From the NCBI GenBank assembly GCA_017307755.1, contig JAFKGQ010000010.1:1-64000 (forward strand): a stretch of DNA of 64,000 nucleotides, read 5' to 3'. A program made the translations under genes and the position numbers. This document shows, piece after piece, positions 53,626 through 62,314 of this stretch. The notes under the pieces are model-generated. The model was not told where the DNA came from and made no database searches. It saw only the letters and a program-made list of their open reading frames with translations. Source of the stretch: Chitinophagaceae bacterium (GTDB lineage: Bacteria; Bacteroidota; Bacteroidia; Chitinophagales; Chitinophagaceae). Each line of letters starts with the position of its first letter. Positions within the stretch are counted from its first letter, which is position 1.

Positions 53626-53835
53626 ATGAACCGCCCAATGAAACTAAAACCTACAGCAAAAAATCTTCTTTCTGTGGCCCTGCTTTCGGCCATTCTTCTG
53701 TCAGGTAGTTCCTGCGGACTGGTACATAGTCTTTTCGGACCAAAATACGGCTGTCCAAGTGACGGGAAAAATGTTGGAGCTGAGCGGATCCTGAGTGGAG
53801 AAAAAGTCCCGAAGGCGCCAAAATTTAAAGCATAG
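53626..53835 (+). CDS. small lipoprotein
   Basis: The 69-residue product has a lipoprotein signal (KNLLSVALLSAILLSGSSC, lipidated C about residue 30) and a short mature part with FGPKYGCPSDGKNVGAERILSGEK. ATG at 53638 is an alternative start four codons in. The GCPSDGKNVGAE motif is familiar from small lipoproteins of Bacteroidota, without known function. The next gene follows after 46 nt. Confidence 0.7.
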   Translation: MNRPMKLKPTAKNLLSVALLSAILLSGSSCGLVHSLFGPKYGCPSDGKNVGAERILSGEKVPKAPKFKA

Positions 53836-53881
53836 AACACAAAATAGTTCGGTATCCATTATAAACTTAAATCCCTACGCT

Positions 53882-54217
53882 ATGAGCCCCCTGACTCTCC
53901 GCACCGATTTCGGTTGCACTGAAGCCGTCATAGACGACGATTGCGGTCTGAAAAGATTCTATGAGGTCGCTAATATCCTCTCCGACGACCTGGATATAAA
54001 GTTCACCCAAAAGACAGATGAGTTTGACAGTCTCATGTGGGACTTCCTGTACAAGGGTCATATCCTGACACTGCATTACAATATTTACACAGGCATCTCC
54101 ATCTATCCGCGGAAGTTCCGGGAAGCTCCCCGCAAAGACAATGACGCCGTGGTGGAAGTCGCCAAATTCCTGGAAAGTAAACTACTGATCAATACAGCCA
54201 AACGATACATGTCCTGA
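53882..54217 (+). CDS. conserved hypothetical protein, possibly DUF3630-like
   Basis: Starting from ATG 53882 the product is 111 residues: MSPLTLRTDFGCTEAVIDDDCGLKR at the N-terminus, a central LMWDFLYKGHILTLHYNIYTGISIYP and an ESKLL end. An upstream in-frame ATG at 53795 lies inside the lipoprotein gene and is not used. The WDF-hydrophobic-HYN-GISI-P pattern resembles the small DUF3630 family (no known function). Soluble, cytoplasmic. Confidence 0.65.
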   Translation: MSPLTLRTDFGCTEAVIDDDCGLKRFYEVANILSDDLDIKFTQKTDEFDSLMWDFLYKGHILTLHYNIYTGISIYPRKFREAPRKDNDAVVEVAKFLESKLLINTAKRYMS

Positions 54218-54296
54218 TCCCGGCACAATAATCCGGGACTCTGGCGAGTGGAATAACGATTGCTCATCGCCGCGCTGACAACTGTTTGCTACCCCA

Positions 54297-54330
54297 AGGC
54301 CGTCCTGCATAGCGGGCGGCCTGTTTTTTT
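54297..54330 (+). terminator. rho-independent terminator
   Basis: AGGCCG (54297-54302) pairs with CGGCCT (54317-54322), extended by TCC/GGG, and seven T follow. It ends the small gene pair before the AI-2E permease gene. Confidence 0.8.
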
Positions 54331-54344
54331 CCTATCTTGCAGAT

Positions 54345-55505
54345 ATGGCTTATACAAAACCTTCTGCACCCTTCTATACCAAGCTGGCAATGGTCCTCAT
54401 CAGCCTGATCGCTTTGTTCTACATCGCCATCCTGGGACGGACCATCCTCGCCCCCCTGATATTCGGGCTCCTGTTCGCCATGCTCCTGCTGCCCCTGGCG
54501 CATTTCCTGGAAGTGCGGCTACGCCTGCCCCGCAGCCTTTCCTCGATCTTATCCGTGCTATCGTTGCTGGTGGCTATCAATTTAATCCTTTACATGGTAG
54601 GCGCCCAGATCAGCACGCTTACAGAAGACTGGCCCCAGTTCAAACAACAGGTGCTGTCTTCACTAAACGACCTGCAGCACTGGATATCCACAAAATTCCA
54701 TATCCGTATCAAACAGCAGAATGCCTACTTGGACACCGCAACCTCCAAACTGCTGGCCACCGGCTCCTCCGTACTGGGTACCGCCGTCCTCTCTATCTCT
54801 TCAATGGTGCTCTTTATGGTCTTTGTCATGTTCGATACATTCTTCCTGTTATACTACCGGCGGCTCATCGTCCGGTTTCTCGTCGCTGTATTCAAAGAAG
54901 AAAATGCCCTCACGGTCTATGATATCATCGCACATATACAATCCCGCATCCGGCAATACATATTCGGACTGGTCCTGGAAATGATCATCGTGGCCGCCGC
55001 CACCTTCCTGGCCCTCTGGATACTCGGCGTAAAGTACGCCCTGCTGCTGGGACTGATCACGGGCCTGTTCAATGTCGTCCCCTACATCGGTATCATCACA
55101 GCCATGATCCTTAGCGCCCTCGTCACCTTCGCCACGGCAGGCGCGGCAAAGGTCCTTATCGTGGCCGGCACCATCGTCGGTATCCATCTCATCGACGCCA
55201 ACGTCCTGCTACCCATCATCGTCGGTTCGAAAGTGCGGATCAATGCCCTTATCACCGTCCTGGGAGTCATCGTCGGCGAAAGCGTCTGGGGTATTACAGG
55301 CACCTTCCTGGCCATTCCGGTCATAGCCATGACAAAGATCATATTTGATCGTATCGGGCCGCTAAAGCCCTGGGGAATGCTGCTGGGTGATGAAAAGGAT
55401 GAAGAACAGCCGGCGCCATTAAAGGAAGAAATCAAAGAAGCAGGAGGCGTAAACCCCGATGAGCGCGGAAGCTCGACAGCCGGACCGCCGGAGAAGGATC
55501 AATAA
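54345..55505 (+). CDS. AI-2E family transporter
   Basis: The 386-residue product has seven to eight membrane helices, with the long central amphipathic region (about 60-150) and the family's C-terminal motifs GLVLEMIIVAAATFLALWILGV, GLFNVVPYIGIITAMI and GTIVGIHLIDANVLLPIIVGSKVRINALITVLGVIVGE. The family includes TqsA-like exporters and sodium/proton antiporters; substrate unknown. The acidic C-terminal tail (about 345-386) is additional. Its 3' end overlaps the convergent rsgA by 7 nt. Confidence 0.9.
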   Translation: MAYTKPSAPFYTKLAMVLISLIALFYIAILGRTILAPLIFGLLFAMLLLPLAHFLEVRLRLPRSLSSILSVLSLLVAINLILYMVGAQISTLTEDWPQFKQQVLSSLNDLQHWISTKFHIRIKQQNAYLDTATSKLLATGSSVLGTAVLSISSMVLFMVFVMFDTFFLLYYRRLIVRFLVAVFKEENALTVYDIIAHIQSRIRQYIFGLVLEMIIVAAATFLALWILGVKYALLLGLITGLFNVVPYIGIITAMILSALVTFATAGAAKVLIVAGTIVGIHLIDANVLLPIIVGSKVRINALITVLGVIVGESVWGITGTFLAIPVIAMTKIIFDRIGPLKPWGMLLGDEKDEEQPAPLKEEIKEAGGVNPDERGSSTAGPPEKDQ

Positions 55506-56443
55506 TTCTTTTCATCAATGGAATCCATTATAGTCCGATAGCTGATATATCGGTCTTCGGAGATCCGTCCCTCCTGCACAGCCAGCTTTACCACACATCC
55601 CGGCTCTTCGGTATGCAGACAATTGTTGAACTGGCACTCCCCGGCCAGCGCCCGCATCTCGGGGAAATAGCCCGACAACTCCGCCCGTGTGATATCCACC
55701 AGCCCAAACTCCCGCATACCGGGCGTATCGATGACCTGGCCGCCGCCGGAGCCCGTCCCCTCCAAAGGCAGATCATACATCTCCGCAAATGTCGTCGTAT
55801 GGATACCCTTACCGCTCCACCCGCTGACATCCTGGGTCTTTAGCCGCAAGTCGGGAAGGACGGCATTCAGAAAAGATGATTTACCCACGCCGGAATGTCC
55901 GCTGAGCAGACTGATCCGGCCCTGCAAACAATTTCTTACCTCCTCCACCCCCTCCCCCGTATGCACGCTCATACGGATGACACGGTAGCCGACAGCTTCA
56001 TATATCTCCTTCCACGCTTCAAACTTTTCCAGCTCTTTCTTCCTGTAAAGGTCCGTCTTGTTAAAAATAAGGATGGCGGGAACATGATATGCCTCGCAGG
56101 TCACCAGCCACCTGTCGATAAATCCCTGGGAGGTACGCGGCTCTTTTAATGTCACCAGCAGCAGGGACTGATCTATATTGGCCGCCACGATATGGTGCTG
56201 CATGCGGTGAGAGGGCGACTGCCGGTTGATATAATTTCTGCGATCCTGTATCTGCGTTATGATGGCCGTATGTTCAAGCGCGTCCTCTTCTTGTATTTCA
56301 ACGATGTCCCCCACGGCAATGGGGTTGGTGGATGTAATCCCGTCCAGCTTCATGACGCCCTTCAACCGGGCATTCCACATTTCACCCGACGGGGTTTTCA
56401 CCACATACCAGATGCCCGTCGACTTGTAAACTTTTGCCGTCAT
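55499..56443 (-). CDS. rsgA: ribosome small subunit-dependent GTPase A
   Basis: The 314-residue product is a circularly permuted GTPase: OB-fold (about 1-75), then G4 NKTD (about 130), G1 LLSGHSGVGKSSFLNAV (about 186), G3 DTPGMREFG, and a C-terminal zinc-finger CQFNNCLHTEEPGC. It binds the 30S subunit late in assembly and hydrolyses GTP. Its start ATG overlaps the BatA-like stop by 4 nt, placing it at the end of the MoxR-DUF58-BatA operon. Confidence 0.95.
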   Translation of the reverse strand: MTAKVYKSTGIWYVVKTPSGEMWNARLKGVMKLDGITSTNPIAVGDIVEIQEEDALEHTAIITQIQDRRNYINRQSPSHRMQHHIVAANIDQSLLLVTLKEPRTSQGFIDRWLVTCEAYHVPAILIFNKTDLYRKKELEKFEAWKEIYEAVGYRVIRMSVHTGEGVEEVRNCLQGRISLLSGHSGVGKSSFLNAVLPDLRLKTQDVSGWSGKGIHTTTFAEMYDLPLEGTGSGGGQVIDTPGMREFGLVDITRAELSGYFPEMRALAGECQFNNCLHTEEPGCVVKLAVQEGRISEDRYISYRTIMDSIDEKNY

Positions 56444-57444
56444 GGGAATTTCTTTAACACTGTCCAGCGGAGCAACAACTCCAGCATCAGCAATATGGCA
56501 GCCGCCAGGGCAAAGGGGAAGAATTGCTCGGTGTACCGGTGAAGGGCGGTCACTTCTATCCTGGACTTCTCCAGTCTGTCGATCTCCGAATAGATGCTGT
56601 GCAGGCTTTCATTGTCTTTGGCCCGGTAGTAATGTCCTCCTGTCTCCTTTGCTATCTGTGTCAGCAGCTTCTCGTCGATGTTCACCTTCTCTCTTGACAT
56701 CCGTACGCCTTGTGGTGTCTGTATCGGTACGGGAGCAAAGCCTTCGGTACCCATGCCCACCGTATATACGCGTACCCCGATGGACTTGGCAATCTCCTTG
56801 GCTGTATTGGGATCGATAAGACCGCCATTGTTCTCTCCGTCCGTCAGCAGGATGATCACCTTACTTTTGGAAGGAGAGTTCCGCAGACGATCCACACCCG
56901 TAGCCAGTCCCGACCCGATGGCCGTACCGTCTTCCAAAAGACCGCTCTGTACGGTGGAAAGTTGTGTCTTTAGTACGGCACGATCCGTCGTCAAAGGGCA
57001 CATTGTAAAACTTTCACCCGAAAAGATCACCAGCCCGATGCGATCCGTAGGCCGGTTGTCAATAAATTCATTTGCCACATTCTTCGCGGCCTCCATACGA
57101 TTGGGTGTAAAATCCTGGGCCAGCATACTGCCGCTGATATCCAGGCAAAGCACGATGTCGATGCCTTCGCCCGTCACCATCTGCTCATCATTACGGGTCT
57201 GAGGACGCGCCAGCGCGATGATGATACAGCATAGCGCCAGTACCCGGAAAATAAATGGCGCCGGCCGCAGCAGGTTCTTCCATGAACGCGATCTTGCAAA
57301 AGGGCGTACGGAAGACACCAGCACGGTCCCCTGGGTCTGACCTGCCTTACGCAGTTCCCACCAGATGAGCAGCGGCACCAGGAGAAAAAGCCCGAAGAAT
57401 GCCGGCTGGCTAAAGTGAATATTTTCGTACCAATCGTACAGCAC
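56440..57444 (-). CDS. VWA domain protein (BatA-like)
   Basis: The 334-residue product has two N-terminal membrane helices (about 12-28, 58-76), a von Willebrand A domain (about 90-285) with the MIDAS motif DISGSM and TDGENN, and a final membrane helix (about 308-326). This is the BatA plan of the Bacteroidota aerotolerance/Bat operon; no BatB or BatC gene follows, rsgA does. It should sit in the inner membrane and bind a partner through its metal site. Confidence 0.9.
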   Translation of the reverse strand: MLYDWYENIHFSQPAFFGLFLLVPLLIWWELRKAGQTQGTVLVSSVRPFARSRSWKNLLRPAPFIFRVLALCCIIIALARPQTRNDEQMVTGEGIDIVLCLDISGSMLAQDFTPNRMEAAKNVANEFIDNRPTDRIGLVIFSGESFTMCPLTTDRAVLKTQLSTVQSGLLEDGTAIGSGLATGVDRLRNSPSKSKVIILLTDGENNGGLIDPNTAKEIAKSIGVRVYTVGMGTEGFAPVPIQTPQGVRMSREKVNIDEKLLTQIAKETGGHYYRAKDNESLHSIYSEIDRLEKSRIEVTALHRYTEQFFPFALAAAILLMLELLLRWTVLKKFP

Positions 57445-57456
57445 TTATTTGTCGTA

Positions 57457-58482
57457 TTATTTCTTTTCCAAATTCTTTTTCTCTTCCGCCTTCACCTCCT
57501 CTGTCCCGGCCACTGCCGTCCGGGCTCTGGCGGTGGCCGCCCTTGCCATCTCCTCTCTTTCTTCCGCGACGCCGATCTCATTCAAATGATCCACCGACTG
57601 ACGGATCACCTGGTAGCTCCGTTCATTGTCCGCGGCTGCCGGCTGGTATTTAGCAAACTTCACAAAATCCGCCATCCGTAATGTTTCAGCAAGCTCATCA
57701 AATTGTCCGCCAGTGAGAGGCAGGCGCTTTATTTGCCCGATCAGCTCCTCATTGGTTTCCACCAGGCTGGCAATACCCAGTCTGCGGAGGACGAACAGCC
57801 GGAGGATATCATTGAGACGCGTATAATACATTTTCACCTGCCCGTCCTCACCTGCTCCCTGTTTGTGCAGCTCCTCCAGCTGACGGATCGCCTCTTCATA
57901 GGCGGAGAGACGCACCACCGGAGCCGTTGCAACAGCCCGCCGCAATAATTTCTTCTTCCTCACCAGCCATATCACAAGGGCAAGGGCGATCAGCGTGACA
58001 GCCGCCACCCCCCAGGGGACCCACTTCGCATATGGGTTGGGAACATCGATGATGTCCTTGATGTCATGGAAGTCCTGGTTAGGATCAAAAGGGGAATAGT
58101 TCACGGCAATCCGCACCGAATCCGAGAAGTATTTCTTTTTTCCCGAGAGGAAAGGCAGACGGGGTATGGCCCAGGACCCGGAGTCAAAGCTTGTGATGAC
58201 AAATCGCTGGCGGTAATACCGCTCTTCAGGCTTGACCACAGAGTCGAGCGCGCCTTTTTCCAGCCACTCAAAATGATGAAGACTGTCGATGACGGGCCAG
58301 GTCAGAGGGGTCCCGTCCGGAACAAAAGCTTCCACCATCAGTTGTATTGGCTGTCCAATGACGATCTTTTGCGAGTCAACGGAAACTTTTATTTTGACGG
58401 GAGGGGCTGAATGTGCGGATGGCTGCGCTGACAGCGTCCGGGACAATAGCAGGAATCCTATATATACGATTGATCTTTTCAT
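57457..58482 (-). CDS. BatD-like/DUF4381-like membrane protein
   Basis: The 341-residue product has a signal peptide (about 1-19), a periplasmic beta-rich domain (about 25-155, KIKVSVDSQKIVIGQPIQLMVE), one membrane helix (about 167-185), and a cytoplasmic helical tail ending in a charged, Ala/Glu-rich region. The order signal-Ig-like-TM-tail and its place between DUF58 and BatA fit BatD or the DUF4381 family of MoxR operons. Function unknown. Confidence 0.75.
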   Translation of the reverse strand: MKRSIVYIGFLLLSRTLSAQPSAHSAPPVKIKVSVDSQKIVIGQPIQLMVEAFVPDGTPLTWPVIDSLHHFEWLEKGALDSVVKPEERYYRQRFVITSFDSGSWAIPRLPFLSGKKKYFSDSVRIAVNYSPFDPNQDFHDIKDIIDVPNPYAKWVPWGVAAVTLIALALVIWLVRKKKLLRRAVATAPVVRLSAYEEAIRQLEELHKQGAGEDGQVKMYYTRLNDILRLFVLRRLGIASLVETNEELIGQIKRLPLTGGQFDELAETLRMADFVKFAKYQPAAADNERSYQVIRQSVDHLNEIGVAEEREEMARAATARARTAVAGTEEVKAEEKKNLEKK

Positions 58483-58485
58483 GTA

Positions 58486-59385
58486 CTATGCCGGCCTGTG
58501 GCGACCGACAAAAAACCGTTGTAATATTTTGACGTAATCTTCGTCCGTACGCAAGTGCAGGAGGTCGCTACCGGCTTTTTGAAAAATACTCTTGCACTGC
58601 TCCGTCTGGTTAAAGAAATGTTGCTGATAGTTCGTTCTCACCAGGTAGTCGTCCGTATCCACCCAGTACCTGCGGCCCGTCTCCGAGTCCTCCGCCTCGA
58701 TGAGCCCGATGGCCGGCAGTTCCATGTCCATTTTATCATAGACTTTAATACCGATGACATCATGCTTTTTGCCCACTACCTTTAATGCATCTTCAAATCT
58801 TTCTTCTTTACTTCCCGAATTTTCCTCAATAAAATCACTGAGAAAAAAGACAATGCTTTTCTGCCGGGCGCTGCGGTTGAGGAAGCGGATGGCCTCTCTC
58901 AGATTGGTGCCCTTTTGCCGGGGTTCGGTGGTCAGCAGCTGCCGCACGATATACAGGACATGCTCCCGGCCTTTCTTCGGGGGAATATAACCCTCTATCT
59001 TATCGCTAAAAAAGATCACCCCTACCTTGTCGTTGTTGTTGACGGCGGAAAAAGCCAGCACCGCGCAAATTTCCGTGATCAGGTCCTTCTTGCGGGCATG
59101 TACCGTACCAAAAAGCGAGCTGGCGCTTACATCCACCAGCAGCATCACGCTCAACTCCCGTTCTTCCTCGAACAGTTTGCTGAAGGGATGGTTGAACCGT
59201 GCCGAAACGTTCCAGTCGATGAACCGGATATCGTCTCCCGCGGCGTATTCCCGCACCTCCCGGAAGCTCATACCACGCCCCTTAAAGGCGCTGTGATACT
59301 CCCCGGTAAAAAGATGGCGGGTGAGCTTCTTGCTCTTGATCTCCAGCTCCCGGACCTTTTTTAATATCTCTGCAGTTGTCAGCAT
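58486..59385 (-). CDS. DUF58 domain protein
   Basis: The 299-residue product has the DUF58 signature: LTRHLFTGEYHSAFKGRGMSFREVREYAAGDDIRFIDWNVSARFNHPFSKLFEEERELS split near residue 20-80, then a vWA-like DVSASS motif (about 93). It is soluble, unlike many DUF58 proteins. DUF58 proteins act with MoxR ATPases. It is encoded 10 nt after moxR and 3 nt before the BatD-like gene. Confidence 0.92.
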   Translation of the reverse strand: MLTTAEILKKVRELEIKSKKLTRHLFTGEYHSAFKGRGMSFREVREYAAGDDIRFIDWNVSARFNHPFSKLFEEERELSVMLLVDVSASSLFGTVHARKKDLITEICAVLAFSAVNNNDKVGVIFFSDKIEGYIPPKKGREHVLYIVRQLLTTEPRQKGTNLREAIRFLNRSARQKSIVFFLSDFIEENSGSKEERFEDALKVVGKKHDVIGIKVYDKMDMELPAIGLIEAEDSETGRRYWVDTDDYLVRTNYQQHFFNQTEQCKSIFQKAGSDLLHLRTDEDYVKILQRFFVGRHRPA

Positions 59386-59395
59386 ATTATCACAT

Positions 59396-60397
59396 TTATG
59401 GAATGGGGATCGCTTTCAATACGTCATCGATCACGTTCTCCACATTCACGCTCTCCGCCTCCGCCTCATAGGTCAGCCCGATACGGTGACGCAGCACATC
59501 CTTGGAGATCGTCCGGACATCTTCCGGTATCACATAGCCGCGCTTATTAAGGAAAGCGTTGGCTTTTGCGGCCAGCGCCAGGTTAATGCTGGCGCGTGGG
59601 CTTCCACCGTATGCGATCAGGGGCTTTAGCTTCTCCAGCTTATACTTCTCGGGCGTCCTTGTGGCAAACACGATATCCAATATATAGTGTTCCACTTTCT
59701 CATCCATGTATACCTGCCGCGTCAGGTCCTTGGCCTGCGTGATCTCCTGCATCGATACCACCTGCTCCACTTTCGGGGTCTGAAGCCCCTGCACGTTCTG
59801 CCGGATGATCAGCTGTTCCTCCTGTTTGCTGGGATAGTCCACGATGACCTTCATGATAAATCGGTCCTGCTGGGCCTCCGGAAGAGGATAGGTGCCTTCC
59901 TGTTCCAGGGGGTTCTGGGTAGCCAGCACCAGGAAGGGTTCTTCCAGCTTATGGCTGGTGTCCCCGATGGTGACCTGCCGCTCCTGCATGGCCTCCAGCA
60001 GGGCGCTCTGTACCTTGGCCGGAGCCCGGTTGATCTCATCGGCCAACACAAAATTGGCAAAGATGGGGCCCTTGCGCACGACAAACTCATGCTTCTGCTG
60101 GTTGTAAATCATCGTCCCGATGACGTCGGCCGGCAGCAGATCGGGCGTAAACTGTATCCGGCTAAATCGCGCGTGGATGGCCTGGGAAAGGGATTTGATG
60201 GCCAGCGTCTTTGCCAGACCAGGGACGCCTTCCAGCAGGACATGCCCATTGCTGAGCAGACCTATCAGCAGCCGGTCCAGCATATGATGCTGCCCCACGA
60301 TCACGCGCCCTACCTCGTCCCTTAACCTGTCGATAAACGCCGCCTGGTATTGTATCTTACTGTTCAATTGTCTGATATCCTCTGCGGTATAGAGCAT
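59396..60397 (-). CDS. MoxR family AAA ATPase
   Basis: From the ATG at 60397 the product is 333 residues (MLYTAEDIRQLNSKI); an upstream in-frame ATG at 60448 would add 17 residues not found in the family. Motifs: Walker A LLEGVPGLAKT (about 45-55), Walker B FVLADEINRAP, sensor 1 LATQNPLEQEGTYPLPEAQQDRF and sensor 2 SPRAS. It acts as a chaperone on vWA partners, here DUF58 and BatA-like proteins of the same operon. First gene of that operon. Confidence 0.94.
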   Translation of the reverse strand: MLYTAEDIRQLNSKIQYQAAFIDRLRDEVGRVIVGQHHMLDRLLIGLLSNGHVLLEGVPGLAKTLAIKSLSQAIHARFSRIQFTPDLLPADVIGTMIYNQQKHEFVVRKGPIFANFVLADEINRAPAKVQSALLEAMQERQVTIGDTSHKLEEPFLVLATQNPLEQEGTYPLPEAQQDRFIMKVIVDYPSKQEEQLIIRQNVQGLQTPKVEQVVSMQEITQAKDLTRQVYMDEKVEHYILDIVFATRTPEKYKLEKLKPLIAYGGSPRASINLALAAKANAFLNKRGYVIPEDVRTISKDVLRHRIGLTYEAEAESVNVENVIDDVLKAIPIP

Positions 60398-60593
60398 ATT
60401 TCTAATATTAAGATTGCAAAATAACAAATTACGCGTTTCCCATGGCAACTTGCTTGCCAGATAATCAATATCTTATTTTTTTGGCTTATCGCGGTCAAAT
60501 ACTCATCTAAAAAGAAGATTTTCATTACAATAAACCGGACCTGGAGATTGTTAATAGACCACTCTTAATTGTATCACAAAAACTAATTTTTTT

Positions 60594-61049
60594 ATGAAAA
60601 AGACCCTACTCTTTGCTGTCCTTTCCATTGCTGCCTCTATCCTGATCATCACCAGCTGTAAAAAGAGCGACTCCCCCGCCTATTCAGCCGAAAAGCTGGC
60701 CGGCACCTATAAATTGACTGCCGCTACGTCCACCTCCGGAGGTATCACTATCGACAGATTTGCGGAAATGGAAGATTGTGAAAAGGACAATATCCTGAAG
60801 ATATTGGCAAGCCCAAAAACAGAGATTGAATTCATCGATGCCGGCATCATATGCGGCGGCGGCACGGTTGGAGATAGTCACTCCGAAAGTCTTGCCATCA
60901 AAGGCAATCTGTTTATCCTTTCACCCGGGACCGACATGGCCGACACCTCCACCATAAAGAGCTTTAACGGCTCTACACTGGTGATCACCACCACAGAGGA
61001 AAACCAGGGCATTTCTATCCTGAATACATCGACCCTTACAAAACAATAA
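60594..61049 (+). CDS. lipocalin-like lipoprotein
   Basis: The 151-residue product has a lipoprotein signal ending ITSCKK (lipidated C about 22) and a beta-rich mature part starting EKLAGTYKLTAAT, with two further cysteines (DCEKDN, IICGGG). This is the lipocalin-like domain seen in many Bacteroidota lipoproteins. It is transcribed alone and followed by a perfect terminator. Ligand unknown. Confidence 0.8.
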   Translation: MKKTLLFAVLSIAASILIITSCKKSDSPAYSAEKLAGTYKLTAATSTSGGITIDRFAEMEDCEKDNILKILASPKTEIEFIDAGIICGGGTVGDSHSESLAIKGNLFILSPGTDMADTSTIKSFNGSTLVITTTEENQGISILNTSTLTKQ

Positions 61050-61069
61050 CACACTTCCCTTGCTTTGCG

Positions 61070-61096
61070 GGGCTGCCCTTACCGGCAGCCCTTTTT
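61070..61096 (+). terminator. rho-independent terminator
   Basis: GGGCTGCC and GGCAGCCC form a perfect 8-bp stem with a 6-nt loop, followed by five T. Confidence 0.9.
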
Positions 61097-61278
61097 ATTG
61101 GAGGCCCAACTATTGGTCAATGGACCTCCGCTCTATTTCCGGGGTCCCCACCCCCCATTTTGGGAACTATTCCCGCACCCATCTTTTAAAATATTAATAT
61201 GTTTTTAATCGGTGAAGGCAATAACTTTTCCGGTCAGCAGTTTTAAACCTGGAAGGGGTTCTTCCGTCCAAACGATTC

Positions 61279-61722
61279 GTGCGTATGTTGATGAAATGGA
61301 CCATATTGATCCTGGTAGCCGGCCTCGCCCTGAGCAGCTGCCGCAATGCATCCGGTCGTGACACAGAACTCCTCACCCATTCCCCCTGGACATACGAAAA
61401 AGCCGCTTTTAATACAGACGACAATGAGGAAGACGTCCATTTCGACGCCCTGGATCCCCGTATAATGGGCTTTGTAAAGGATTATACCGTCGTTTTCCGG
61501 GCGGATGGCACCGGCGCCCTAACAGAAAGCAATACGAAGGGCAAACATCACAGGATCGACAGCTTTCCCTTCCTCTGGTCCTTTCAAAAAAAAGACAGCC
61601 TTCTTTATTTCCAGGATCAATATTACCGGGTCCAGACCCTGACCAACGATCACCTCGTCATTTACGCCGACCATAAGCTAAAAGGCTTCAACTCGCGCTA
61701 TACCATCGTGCTAAAGCATTGA
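61279..61722 (+). CDS. small lipoprotein, lipocalin-like
   Basis: The 147-residue product has a lipoprotein signal ending LSSCRN (lipidated C about 21; ATG at 61291 is also possible as start) and a mature part beginning LLTHSPWTYEKAAFN, ending RYTIVLKH. The HSPWTYE start and the closing strand resemble the next protein's KGTWKFDTSG and YIMSLKH, so the two are probably paralogues. No ligand can be named. Confidence 0.75.
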   Translation: MRMLMKWTILILVAGLALSSCRNASGRDTELLTHSPWTYEKAAFNTDDNEEDVHFDALDPRIMGFVKDYTVVFRADGTGALTESNTKGKHHRIDSFPFLWSFQKKDSLLYFQDQYYRVQTLTNDHLVIYADHKLKGFNSRYTIVLKH

Positions 61723-61836
61723 CCCCCGCAAAACAGCCGCAAAACACTCCAAAATGGCCCCAAAATTGCCCTATTGCACACAATAAGAACAGCGTTCTAT
61801 ATGTTATTGATAATTACACATTTATAATCCTATTTT

Positions 61837-62301
61837 ATGCAAAAACACCTTTGGATCCCTTGCCTGGCCGTCCTGGTCCTTTCCCTCGTTTGGGCCTCCT
61901 GTAGTAAAAACAGCTCGGGCAACAATAACAACTATGTAACCCTTCTTACAAAAGGCACCTGGAAGTTTGATACCTCAGGTATCGATCTCGACAAGAATGG
62001 GACTGTCGACCAGCCGGACCCTATCCTGGAGCCCTGCTTCAAAGACAACACTTTTGTATTTAACAAGGACAGCACGGTGGTAATGGATGAGGGAGCCGAC
62101 AAATGCAGCACGAATCCACAAACCGGCACTTACTCCTGGAGCATTACTAACGGCAATCCAGCCATCCTGAAGTCGGATGTCAATCCCATACTGGCGCAGG
62201 GGCTAAAGATATATACGCTGACGGATACAAAGCTCACGGTGTACAAAGACACTACGTACATGGGCGTCAGCTTCTGGTATATAATGTCGCTAAAGCACTA
62301 G
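61837..62301 (+). CDS. small lipoprotein, lipocalin-like, second
   Basis: The 154-residue product has a lipoprotein signal ending WASCSK (lipidated C about 22), then LLTKGTWKFDTSGIDLDKNGTVDQPDPILEPC, a DKCST second cysteine and a closing FWYIMSLKH strand. DLDKNGTVD resembles a single EF-hand-like calcium loop. It converges on nadE with 13 nt between the stops. Confidence 0.75.
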   Translation: MQKHLWIPCLAVLVLSLVWASCSKNSSGNNNNYVTLLTKGTWKFDTSGIDLDKNGTVDQPDPILEPCFKDNTFVFNKDSTVVMDEGADKCSTNPQTGTYSWSITNGNPAILKSDVNPILAQGLKIYTLTDTKLTVYKDTTYMGVSFWYIMSLKH

Positions 62302-62314
62302 CAGCATCGTCTGT

